From positions 1-64,000 of the forward strand of contig NZ_JEMF01000018.1 in assembly GCF_000591415.1 (NCBI RefSeq): a DNA stretch of 64,000 nucleotides, given 5' to 3'. Position numbers and translations under genes: made by a program. This document shows, piece after piece, positions 1 through 8,908 of this stretch (the stretch's first letter is position 1; each line of letters begins with the position of its first letter). The stretch is from Cobetia crustatorum. Its GTDB lineage: Bacteria; Pseudomonadota; Gammaproteobacteria; Pseudomonadales; Halomonadaceae. Below the pieces are notes generated by a model. It did not search any database, was not told where the DNA came from, and was given only the letters and a program-made list of their open reading frames with translations.

Positions 1-117
1 CAGGCCGCCCAAGCTGAAGCGGATCGCATTGCTACTGAGCAGGCCGCCAAGGCTGAAGCCGAACGCATTGCTGCTGAGCAGGCCGCCAAGGCTGAAGCGG
101 ATCGCATTGCCACCGAA
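1..117 (+). repeat. Three 39-bp in-frame tandem repeats in ftsY
   Basis: Three consecutive 39-nt units (1-39, 40-78, 79-117) encode a 13-residue motif close to [13 protein letters not shown]. They lie in the acidic A domain of FtsY, and more copies may lie upstream of the window. The first unit has CAAGCT where the others have AAGGCT. Confidence 0.85.
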
Positions 118-1376
118 AAAGCGGCTGAAATCCAAGCACAAGCGATTGCAGAAGAAGTCGCTGCAGCCGCACGTGTAGAAGACGCACGTGTTGTTGCGCG
201 TCAGGAAGAAGAGCGCATTGCCGAAGCGCGAGCCGCAGCCGAGTTTGTGGCCATCGAGGAAGAGGAGCGTGCGGCACTGGAGCAAGCTCGCCAGGAAGCT
301 GAAGTACGTGCCGCTGAAGGCATCGCTGCCTCTATTCACGAGGAGCTGGAGGCTGACGCATCAACCAATGCCTCGGAAGATGAGCGGGATACTGCTCGTG
401 ATGGCCGTGAGAAGCCGCGCCGTGGTTTCTTCGCGCGCATGAAAGCAGGGCTTGGCAAGACGCGCGCCAACCTGACAGAGGGCGTTGCTAGCCTGTTCCT
501 CGGCAAGAAGCAGATTGACGATGAACTGATGGAAGATCTCGAGACCCAGCTGCTGATGGCAGATGTGGGGATCGAGGCCACCACCGAGATCATCGATAAC
601 CTGACGGCACGTATCTCCCGCAAGGAGCTTAAAGAGCCGGAGGCGCTTTATCAGGCGTTGCAGGAAGAGCTGCGCGTGATGCTGGCACCGGTTGCACGTG
701 ACATCGAGCTGCCGCCCAAGGGCAGTGGTCCCTTCGTGATTCTGATGATCGGGGTCAACGGGGTCGGCAAGACCACCACCATCGGCAAGCTGGCCAAGCG
801 CTACCAGAGCCAGGGCCGCAGCGTGATGCTGGCGGCTGGCGATACCTTCCGCGCGGCAGCGGTCGAGCAGCTCAAGGTCTGGGGAGAACGCAACAAGGTG
901 CCGGTCATCGCGCAGCACACCGGCGCTGATAGCGCATCTGTCATCTATGACGCGCTGGAGGCAGCCAAGCACGTAACGTCGATATTTTGATTGCTGATAC
1001 TGCTGGGCGTCTGCACAACAAGAGCCATCTGATGGAAGAGCTCAAGAAGGTGCAGCGCGTGATGGCCAAGCTGGACGTCAATGCGCCGCACGAAGTGATG
1101 CTGGTACTGGACGCGGGTACCGGGCAGAACGCACTGGCGCAGGCGACCACCTTCCATGAGGCGGTCAATATTACTGGCCTGACGCTGACCAAGCTTGATG
1201 GCACTGCCAAGGGCGGCATTATCTTCGCGTTGGCCAAGCAGCTCAATCTGCCGATTCGCTATATTGGCGTCGGTGAAGGTGTGGATGATCTGCGTCCCTT
1301 CGCAGCCGATGATTTCGTCAGTGCGTTGTTTGCCCGTAGTGGGGAAGAGGTCGACGAGGAGCAGCGCGAGGCATGA
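1..1376 (+). CDS. ftsY: FtsY, SRP receptor GTPase (5' partial, apparent frameshift)
   Basis: Membrane-associated receptor for the signal recognition particle; its GTPase pairs with Ffh to deliver ribosomes to the translocon. The window opens inside the acidic, Ala/Glu-rich A domain, so the true start lies upstream. The NG domain follows: P-loop [15 protein letters not shown] near 750-800, DTAGR near 995, TKLDG near 1190 and [12 protein letters not shown] near 1270. The frame breaks at about 969: bases read CCAAGCACGT where restoring one G (AAGGCACGT) gives the family sequence [16 protein letters not shown] without interruption, and the whole span then becomes divisible by three. The stop overlaps ftsE by ATGA. 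FtsY is normally essential, so I read the break as a probable sequence error rather than decay. Confidence 0.96.
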
Positions 1377-2041
1377 TCGCATTCGAGCATGTAGGCAAGC
1401 GTTATGGTGGGCGCTTTGATGCACTGGCCGGGCTCGACTTCACGGTCGAGCGAGGCGAAATGGCTTTTCTCACTGGGCATTCCGGCGCAGGAAAGAGCTC
1501 ACTGCTCAAGCTGATCATGCTCCTTGAGCGGCCTTCGCGGGGGCGCATACTGGTGGCCGGCCATGATATCGGCCGACTGCACGTCTCCCAGGTACCGTAT
1601 TACCGCCGCCAGATTGGCGTGGTCTTTCAGGATCATCAGCTGCTCAGCGATCGCAATATATTCCATAACGTGGCACTGCCGCTGATGATTCAGGGTGTTA
1701 CACCACGTGAACAGGCTCGGCGCGTGCGGGCTGCGCTCGACAAGGTGGGTTTGCTACACCGAGAAAAGGCACTGCCGGTTGAGTTATCCGGTGGTGAGCA
1801 GCAGCGGGTGGGGATCGCGCGCGCCGTGGTCAACAAGCCTGCGTTGCTGCTGGCAGATGAGCCTACTGGTAATCTCGATCCGGCGTTATCCGCAGACATA
1901 ATGCGGTTGTTCGAGGATTTCAATCGCATCGGTACCACGGTGATGATTGCCAGCCACGACTTGGCGCTGATTGCGGGCCTGCACCATCGCACGCTTGAAC
2001 TCGCCGATGGCCGCCTGATTGCTGACAAGGATGCTCGATGA
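1373..2041 (+). CDS. ftsE: FtsE, cell-division ABC-type ATPase
   Basis: Cytoplasmic ATPase of the FtsEX divisome complex, which drives periplasmic activation of peptidoglycan hydrolases through FtsX. The 222-residue protein carries Walker A (GHSGAGKSS, about residues 36-44), the ABC signature LSGGEQQR and Walker B ([11 protein letters not shown]), followed by the switch histidine in IASHD. Length matches E. coli FtsE (222 residues). The start ATG overlaps the ftsY stop and the stop overlaps the ftsX start, each by ATGA, so the three genes are translationally coupled. Confidence 0.97.
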   Translation: MIAFEHVGKRYGGRFDALAGLDFTVERGEMAFLTGHSGAGKSSLLKLIMLLERPSRGRILVAGHDIGRLHVSQVPYYRRQIGVVFQDHQLLSDRNIFHNVALPLMIQGVTPREQARRVRAALDKVGLLHREKALPVELSGGEQQRVGIARAVVNKPALLLADEPTGNLDPALSADIMRLFEDFNRIGTTVMIASHDLALIAGLHHRTLELADGRLIADKDAR

Positions 2042-3066
2042 GTTCTTCTCGCCTTCGCACACGCAAGCCGACTCCCGAAGCAGTAGAATCTGCCGATGCT
2101 GCTGAGCGTCGCGCACGCAAGGGGGCACGCTCCAGTCGAGTCTCCGTCGAGAGTCGCTATCGTAGTTGGTTGAGCCATCATGGCGCCATGGCGCGTGATA
2201 GTGCTCGACGACTGCTCGTTACACCGATTGCCAGTCTTCTCACCATGCTTGCTATCGCCATCGCACTGACATTACCGGCGGCATTATGGCTGGCGCTGGA
2301 TAGTGCGCGGTTGTTGGATAATGAGCTCAACGACAGTGCTCAGTTGACGCTGTATCTTGATACCTCCGTCAGTGAAGGGCGGGCGCTGGACCTGGCAGAT
2401 CGATTGCGAGACGAGCAGGGCATCGGCGGTGTGCGTCTGATCACTGCGGCTGAAGGCATGGAAGAGTTCGCTCAGGCGCTGGACCTCAAGCGTTCCTTAA
2501 GCTTGCTGGATAATAATCCACTCCCCGCCAGTATCATGATTACACCTGTCGATACGACGCCGGAGTCTGTGCATCAGCTGGCGACTCGACTGGAAAGTGA
2601 ACCGGGCGTGGAGAGCGCGCGGCTCGATCTGGCCTGGTTGGAGCGTCTTCGCCAATTGGGTGAGCTAGGCCAAAAAGTGACGCTGGGATTGGCGGTCTTG
2701 TTTGGTCTTGGTGTTCTGCTAGTCGTGGGTAATACCATTCGCCTATCCGTAGAGAGCCGCCGGCAGGAAATTGAAGTGGTGACACTGATTGGAGCAACGC
2801 ATGCCTTTGTGCGACGTCCTTTCTTGTACAGTGGCGCTTGGTATGGGCTGGGGGGCGGGTTGCTGGCCTGCGGGATTCTGGCGCTAGGAGGTAGCTGGCT
2901 GGCAGCTCCTGTGACGGGCCTTGTACAAAGCTATGGCGGCAACTATGTGTTGCCTTCACTGGGGCTTTCAGGCGGCGCTGCACTGCTGTTTTCGAGTACA
3001 ATACTGGGCTGGGTCGGTGCCTGGTTTGCGGTAGGGCGTCATCTCGCCAGCATATCCCCACGTTAA
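2038..3066 (+). CDS. ftsX: FtsX, cell-division membrane subunit
   Basis: Membrane partner of FtsE. The 342-residue protein has a basic cytoplasmic N-terminus of about 60 residues, one transmembrane segment (about 66-88), a periplasmic loop (about 95-215) that in the family contacts hydrolase activators such as EnvC, and three C-terminal membrane segments (about 222-240, 270-295 and 310-330). The motif SVESRRQEIEVVTLIGAT precedes the last membrane pair and is typical of FtsX. It overlaps ftsE by four bases and is last in the ftsYEX unit; about 250 bases separate it from rpoH. Confidence 0.96.
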   Translation: MSSSRLRTRKPTPEAVESADAAERRARKGARSSRVSVESRYRSWLSHHGAMARDSARRLLVTPIASLLTMLAIAIALTLPAALWLALDSARLLDNELNDSAQLTLYLDTSVSEGRALDLADRLRDEQGIGGVRLITAAEGMEEFAQALDLKRSLSLLDNNPLPASIMITPVDTTPESVHQLATRLESEPGVESARLDLAWLERLRQLGELGQKVTLGLAVLFGLGVLLVVGNTIRLSVESRRQEIEVVTLIGATHAFVRRPFLYSGAWYGLGGGLLACGILALGGSWLAAPVTGLVQSYGGNYVLPSLGLSGGAALLFSSTILGWVGAWFAVGRHLASISPR

Positions 3067-3182
3067 TTATTGGCGATCAGCTGTCGATATTGTCATGACG
3101 GCAGGCAACGATTACGCCCCGACAACATTTTTACCGGGTGGCAGTGAAAGGAGGGTGGGCGATTAAACGTTTTTCTCACTTT

Positions 3183-3212
3183 GTCATGTTACGCCGCGCA
3201 ACGTGACATGAC
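3183..3212. repeat. Inverted repeat in the rpoH upstream region
   Basis: GTCATGTTACG (3183-3193) faces CGTGACATGAC (3202-3212) across an 8-nt loop, with one G-T mismatch. A third copy, CGTCATGTA, lies at 3222-3230. The arrangement looks like a dyad operator and sits just before the sigma-E-like promoter of rpoH. No protein is assigned. Confidence 0.5.
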
Positions 3213-3241
3213 ATTTATACACGTCATGTACAGCCTTGACG

Positions 3242-3269
3242 GGAACCTGTTGCAACCTTCACAGTCTTA
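3242..3269 (+). promoter_or_regulatory. Sigma-E-like promoter of rpoH
   Basis: GGAACCT (3242-3248), a 15-nt spacer, then GTCTTA (3264-3269). The known sigma-E consensus is GGAACTT-N15-GTCTAA, so 6 of 7 and 5 of 6 bases match with exact spacing. It lies 45 bases before the rpoH start. E. coli rpoH is known to have a sigma-E promoter. Confidence 0.65.
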
Positions 3270-3313
3270 CTACTTGCATGCGTGAATTAGGCAACCATGG
3301 AGACATCTGTATT

Positions 3314-4189
3314 ATGAGCACTAGTCTTCAGCCACTTGGCCATCTGTCACCGGGTCAAGATCTAAACGGCTATATTCAGTCGGTGAACCGTATCGCTGTG
3401 CTTACTGCGGAAGAAGAGCATGAGCTAGCGTTACGTCTGCATGAAGAAAATCATCTGGAATCGGCACGTCGTCTCGTCATGTCGCACCTGCGCTTCGTTG
3501 TACATATCGCGCGCAGCTACAGCGGTTATGGCTTGCAGCAGGCAGATCTGATCCAGGAAGGTAATGTCGGCCTGATGAAAGCGGTCAAGCGCTTTGATCC
3601 TCATCAGGGAGTTCGTCTGGTCTCCTTTGCTGTGCACTGGATCAAGGCCGAAATCCACGAGTTTGTGTTGCGTAACTGGCGTATCGTCAAGGTCGCGACC
3701 ACCAAGGCTCAGCGTAAGCTGTTCTTCAACCTGCGTGGTGCCAAGAAGCGTCTGGGGTGGTTGAACAATGATGAAGTAGACGCGATTGCGGGTGATCTGG
3801 ACGTCAAGCCCACAGTAGTGCGTGAGATGGAAAGCCGTCTCTCTGCACACGATGCGGGGTTTGATGCAGGGCCCAGCGACGATGAAAGTTCTGCTTATCA
3901 GGCGCCGGCCAACTATCTCGAAGACCATAGCCTTGACCCGGCCGCTCGGGTTGAGCAGCAGGACATGGAAAACGACTCCCATGGTCGCTTGCTGAAAGCA
4001 TTGGCTGCGCTGGATGAGCGCTCTCGCGATATCCTGCAGCAACGCTGGTTGAGCGATAACAAGTCAACCTTGCATGAGCTTGCTGATATCTATGGCGTGT
4101 CTGCTGAACGTATTCGCCAGCTTGAAAAAAATGCCATGAAGAAGCTGCGTGAATCGATGGGTGATATGAGTGAAGGCTTCGCTGCCTAA
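3314..4189 (+). CDS. rpoH: RpoH, heat-shock sigma factor (sigma-32)
   Basis: Directs RNA polymerase to heat-shock promoters for chaperones and proteases. The 291-residue protein contains region 2 ([16 protein letters not shown], then [19 protein letters not shown] and [20 protein letters not shown]), the RpoH box ([12 protein letters not shown], a segment typical of sigma-32) and a region 4 helix-turn-helix ([20 protein letters not shown]). I start it at the ATG at 3314 ([11 protein letters not shown]), which matches the family N-terminus; the open frame continues further upstream but looks non-coding. It follows ftsYEX as in other gammaproteobacteria and is preceded by a sigma-E-like promoter. 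Confidence 0.97.
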   Translation: MSTSLQPLGHLSPGQDLNGYIQSVNRIAVLTAEEEHELALRLHEENHLESARRLVMSHLRFVVHIARSYSGYGLQQADLIQEGNVGLMKAVKRFDPHQGVRLVSFAVHWIKAEIHEFVLRNWRIVKVATTKAQRKLFFNLRGAKKRLGWLNNDEVDAIAGDLDVKPTVVREMESRLSAHDAGFDAGPSDDESSAYQAPANYLEDHSLDPAARVEQQDMENDSHGRLLKALAALDERSRDILQQRWLSDNKSTLHELADIYGVSAERIRQLEKNAMKKLRESMGDMSEGFAA

Positions 4190-4220
4190 GTTCACTCTTG
4201 GATAATGCTGCGATGAATAA

Positions 4221-4252
4221 AGATACCCCTCGAGAATCTCGACGGGGTATCT
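4221..4252 (+). terminator. Terminator-like hairpin after rpoH
   Basis: AGATACCCC pairs with GGGGTATCT around an inner TCGAGA/TCTCGA pairing, starting 31 bases after the rpoH stop. The downstream run is only weakly T-rich, so it may act partly as an mRNA 3'-end stabiliser. Confidence 0.6.
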
Positions 4253-4363
4253 TCGTTGAGGCAGGGTCGATACTAATAGGGAAGCAGTTATCAGTTGAAC
4301 AGTGCAACATAATGTTTCATTCTGTTACAGTGCGATATATTTCATTCCTTTATTGGTGGCTCT

Positions 4364-6994
4364 GTGGACCCAATTTCTCCCCGTGACGGTGGTACACATT
4401 CGCTATGGCGGATCTTTGGCATCAATGCCGCCTTGCTGGTGGTGCTTGGGGGGCTCTATCTGGCCAGCCAGTGGTTCGATGTGCGCGAGCAAGAGATGCG
4501 AAGACTTGAGGCGCTGGATACTCAACTACACATCTCCACTGAGCAGCTGATTTCAGATGTCGCTCGCGAAATGATGGTGCTGGAACGAGTGTTGCGGGGG
4601 GAGAGTGATGATCAGTGGCGTGGCTCGCTTGAAAGTGCGCTGGGGCGGCACCCCTCGTTAGTCTCCTTGATAGCGGTACCGTTCGCTGATTATCGCGGAA
4701 GTAGTCTTCGTCAGATTGGTGTCGGGCGCAGCTGCAGTTGGCAGCTTTCTCAGTCCGAGGCTCAGGCATTGCCGGGGCGCAGCAGCCTGCTGTTTGGGTC
4801 AGCGTTACCGCTGGCATCCGGGCAACCAGGTCTCCCGTTTTATCGATATATGGATGTCGAAGGCATGCCTTGGCTAATCATCGGTTGCCTGGATTTCTCG
4901 GAGTCTCGTAGCCTACTGGCCAATCCTGGCTCTGATGAAGGTCAGCGCCTGCGTTTGTTCTCGACCAACGGTTTGCTGTTGTTCTCCAGTCCTCAGGAAC
5001 ATGCGCTAGGCATTACAGGGAAGCTGCCGCTGTCTTCTCTGGCCAGCATGGGCAAGTACATCTCGGAGCGTGGCGTGCGTCGTTATCATGTGCCGGGTTT
5101 TGATGGACGCCCCCGCATGGCCGCAGGCAGTTATATCGCACCTCTCAAGCTATTCAGCGTGGTAAGTCAGCCAGTGTCCACTCTATGGTGGTACTGGTGG
5201 CAGCGTACTTGGTTCGGTCTATTGCTGGGCGGTATCTTTCTGGTAGTTCTCGTCGTCGTTGTGGCCCGTGCTGAACGTCAGCGTGGCGAACGTCATGATG
5301 AGCTTGAAGGGGCGCTGGAATCCATGACCGCGCGCTCACGCACCCTGATTACCCTGATGGATAACTTGCCAGGCGTGGTGTATCGCATTGAGGTCAATAC
5401 AGGTGTGTTGACGTTTATCAGCAGCGGTGCCGCGGAACTATTCGGACGTTCTGCCGAGTCGCTGGTGGGTGCCGGCGTCACGTTGTCCGAATTGATCCAT
5501 CAGGAAGATCGTCAGGCTGTCAGCACGGCGCGTCACTGGGCAATGTGCGCCCAGATGCGCCATGAGCAGGTATTCAGAATTATCGCCGACCACGAGCGTT
5601 GGGTGCTGGAACGTAGTGTGATGATCGAGGGCGAGGACGGAGTGCGCTACTGGGAGGGCTTGCTGCTCGATATCAGCGCCCACAAGGAATCCGAGCGGCA
5701 GCTCGACTTCCTTGCGCGACACGATGCTCTGACCGGCCTCCATAATCGTAAAGCCTTCATGGCGGCGGCCGATGAAAATGTCGCGGTTGGCGGGCTGATG
5801 ATCTATGCCGATATTGATCGCTTTTCCACCGTCAATGATGGGTTGGGTCATGAAGCTGGTGACCAACTGTTGGTATCAATGGGCGAGCGACTGCGACGTC
5901 TATTGCCCCCCGGTGGGCTAGTGGCACGACTTGGGGCAGATGAATTTGGTCTCTATCTCCCTCATGGCAATGAGCATCCGGCGCAGGTAGTAGAAGAGCT
6001 CCAGCAAAAGATTGAGCGTCCGTTTACGATTCTAGGGCGGCCGCTGATCATCAGCCTGACAGCAGGCTACGCGCTGGCGGAATCGGGTGGTGATGCACAG
6101 GCGCTGATGCTGAATGCTGACGTAGCGCTTTATCACGCCAAGTCGCGTGGCGATCATGCGCTGTGCTGGGAGTCGTCGCTGGACAAGCATGTGGCATCAC
6201 GCATGACGCTGGAACAAGACCTGCGTCAGGCCATTGACCGTGATCAGCTATACCTTCACTACCAACCTCAATTGAATGCAGAGGGCGAGTTGCTAGGTGT
6301 TGAGGCGCTGTTGCGCTGGCAGCATCCAGAGCTAGGCATGATCTCGCCCGCGCAGTTCATCCCATTGGCAGAGGAGACAGGGCTGATTTTCCGGCTTGGG
6401 CGCTTTGTGCTGGAGGAGGCCTGTGCCCAGATGGTGCGCTGGCAAGAAGTGGGGCTTCACATGCCGCGTATGGCCGTCAATCTTTCGGCGCGGCAGCTGA
6501 CATCTGGATATGAGCATGAGGTGATCAGCGTACTGGAAAGCCAGAATCTCTCGCCGACGCGGTTGGAGGTTGAGGTGACCGAGACGCTGCTGATTCAGGA
6601 TATGGAAGGCGGGTTGGCTGTATTGAATGCGTTGCGTGAGCTGGGAGTGAGAGTGGCGCTGGATGACTTCGGGCAAGGTTATTCCTCGCTCTCCTACCTC
6701 TCATCGTTACCACTGGATGTCCTCAAGGTGGATCGCAGTTTTGTCATGAAGATGGATGCGCTTGCGATAGTAGACAGCGGTAATCGTTGCCCCAATCATC
6801 AAGCCACTCAACTCATAGGGGCCATCATCAGCCTGGGACATTCGCTGGGGCATGAAATTGTGGCGGAAGGTGTCGAGACCGAAGCACAGTTTGAGGGACT
6901 GAAGCAGTTGGGTTGTGATTCCTATCAGGGCTTCCTGCTGGCACGCCCGATGTCAGCAGACGCCATTGTCGAGCGATTCATGACAGTAAGTTGA
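4364..6994 (+). CDS. Membrane PAS-GGDEF-EAL cyclic-di-GMP protein
   Basis: A bifunctional-type second-messenger protein of 876 residues. Order: membrane segment (about 16-36), extracytoplasmic sensor region (about 40-280), second membrane segment (about 282-304), PAS (about 330-440), GGDEF (about 450-605), EAL (about 615-870). The cyclase signature reads GADEF (near residue 524), with the second Gly changed to Ala, so diguanylate cyclase activity is doubtful. The EAL half keeps EALLRW, NLSARQL, VEVTETLL, DDFGQGYSSL, LKVDRSFV and EGVETEAQ, the metal and catalytic residues of active phosphodiesterases, so I predict c-di-GMP hydrolysis. The start is a GTG; no better ATG exists before the first membrane segment. 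It stands alone between two terminators, so its signal is unknown. Confidence 0.93.
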   Translation: MDPISPRDGGTHSLWRIFGINAALLVVLGGLYLASQWFDVREQEMRRLEALDTQLHISTEQLISDVAREMMVLERVLRGESDDQWRGSLESALGRHPSLVSLIAVPFADYRGSSLRQIGVGRSCSWQLSQSEAQALPGRSSLLFGSALPLASGQPGLPFYRYMDVEGMPWLIIGCLDFSESRSLLANPGSDEGQRLRLFSTNGLLLFSSPQEHALGITGKLPLSSLASMGKYISERGVRRYHVPGFDGRPRMAAGSYIAPLKLFSVVSQPVSTLWWYWWQRTWFGLLLGGIFLVVLVVVVARAERQRGERHDELEGALESMTARSRTLITLMDNLPGVVYRIEVNTGVLTFISSGAAELFGRSAESLVGAGVTLSELIHQEDRQAVSTARHWAMCAQMRHEQVFRIIADHERWVLERSVMIEGEDGVRYWEGLLLDISAHKESERQLDFLARHDALTGLHNRKAFMAAADENVAVGGLMIYADIDRFSTVNDGLGHEAGDQLLVSMGERLRRLLPPGGLVARLGADEFGLYLPHGNEHPAQVVEELQQKIERPFTILGRPLIISLTAGYALAESGGDAQALMLNADVALYHAKSRGDHALCWESSLDKHVASRMTLEQDLRQAIDRDQLYLHYQPQLNAEGELLGVEALLRWQHPELGMISPAQFIPLAEETGLIFRLGRFVLEEACAQMVRWQEVGLHMPRMAVNLSARQLTSGYEHEVISVLESQNLSPTRLEVEVTETLLIQDMEGGLAVLNALRELGVRVALDDFGQGYSSLSYLSSLPLDVLKVDRSFVMKMDALAIVDSGNRCPNHQATQLIGAIISLGHSLGHEIVAEGVETEAQFEGLKQLGCDSYQGFLLARPMSADAIVERFMTVS

Positions 6995-7048
6995 TGTATC
7001 GCTCTAGCACGCCCTGCATTTTGTGGACATGAGAAAAGCTCTAGGTGC

Positions 7049-7090
7049 AAAAAAGCCCTGCCTGCAATCATTGCAGGCGGGGCTTTTTTT
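7049..7090. terminator. Bidirectional terminator
   Basis: A GC-rich stem (GCCCTGCCTGCAAT with ATTGCAGGCGGGGC) is flanked by an A run on the left and seven T on the right. It lies between the converging GGDEF/EAL gene and slmA and can end both transcripts. Confidence 0.9.
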
Positions 7091-7131
7091 GGTTGGTCTA
7101 GCTTATTGGGATCAATCAGCGATGTGCCTCA

Positions 7132-7749
7132 TCAGACAGCGATACGCTCCTGACTGCTCAGCAGTAGATCACGGCTCAACAGCATCCACTGGTCTTCCCA
7201 ATGCTCTGTCGGGCGTTTTCGATAATCACTGCGCACATATTGACCGATACGGCCTTCTGCACAAGCCAGCAGCAAATTGGCAGCCGCTGTGACAGTAATT
7301 GCCGGTCGCAGCCCTTCGCGAGGTTCGGCTTCGCGAAGCACCTGTTTGAGCTGGGTCTCGAGGCGCTCGAACAGCTGCGCCATGCGAACGCGCAGGCGTG
7401 CCGTCTCACCGGTAAGTGCATCACCGTTGAGCAATCGACACAGGCCCGGGTTCTTCTCGGCAAAACCCAGCAGTAGACTCAGGATATGGTGCACCCGAGC
7501 ATGAGCTGTGTCGTTGTCTTGAAGAATCAATGCGATACGCTCGAATAGAGTGGTCTCGATAAACTCGATTAGCCCCTCGAACATTCGCGCCTTGCTGGGG
7601 AAATGACGATAAAGTGCCGCTTCTGACACGCCGACCTGACGTGCCAATGCCGCGGTAGTGATACGTTTGCCGCTGTCCTCTTCCAGCATCAATGCGAGTG
7701 CCTGAAGGATCTGTTCGCGACGGGATTGTTTTGGATTCGCCTGCGTCAT
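7132..7749 (-). CDS. slmA: SlmA, nucleoid occlusion factor (TetR family)
   Basis: DNA-bound inhibitor of FtsZ assembly that protects the nucleoid from division. The 205-residue protein has a TetR-type helix-turn-helix in residues about 12-58 (ITTAALARQVGVSEAALYR, then HFPSKARMFEGLIEFIE) and an all-helical C-terminal domain with LLACAEGRIGQYVRSDY, typical of SlmA (E. coli 198 residues). In E. coli slmA lies next to coaBC-dut; here argB and pmm are inserted between, as in Pseudomonas-like orders. A short inverted repeat lies before its start. Confidence 0.94.
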   Translation of the reverse strand: MTQANPKQSRREQILQALALMLEEDSGKRITTAALARQVGVSEAALYRHFPSKARMFEGLIEFIETTLFERIALILQDNDTAHARVHHILSLLLGFAEKNPGLCRLLNGDALTGETARLRVRMAQLFERLETQLKQVLREAEPREGLRPAITVTAAANLLLACAEGRIGQYVRSDYRKRPTEHWEDQWMLLSRDLLLSSQERIAV

Positions 7750-7771
7750 GGGATCTTGTCGTTTCTCGCGG

Positions 7772-7791
7772 CCTATAGCGATGTGCTATGG
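7772..7791. repeat. Short inverted repeat upstream of slmA
   Basis: CCTATAGC, five bases, then GCTATGG: an imperfect dyad 23 bases before the slmA start on the minus strand. Size and position would suit a repressor operator, but no regulator is known. Confidence 0.3.
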
Positions 7792-7835
7792 GCGGGTACG
7801 TGTCCTGAGGCGTGTTGGCTGCCTCGCGCGAAATA

Positions 7836-7851
7836 CCGGGGCATACCCCGG
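7836..7851 (-). terminator. Short hairpin after argB
   Basis: CCGGGG-cata-CCCCGG, a perfect 6-bp stem, lies 12 bases past the argB stop on the minus strand and is followed there by TATTT. A weak terminator is likely. Confidence 0.5.
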
Positions 7852-7862
7852 CTTTAGGCTCT

Positions 7863-8801
<939 letters not shown>

Positions 8802-8832
8802 TTAGGTCCGGAAATTGTCGTCGGAAAAGCAT

Positions 8833-8862
8833 GTGCGGCGACGGGGTCTTCCGTCGCCGCAC
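8833..8862 (-). terminator. Hairpin between pmm and argB
   Basis: Perfect 12-bp stem GTGCGGCGACGG/CCGTCGCCGCAC with a 6-nt loop in the 128-base gap. There is no clear T run on the minus strand, so it may attenuate or shield the mRNA rather than end transcription. Confidence 0.5.
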
Positions 8863-8908
8863 GTTCTATCTGTCCATCATGTCATATTTGAAACTGTAGA
8901 GATGCAGA

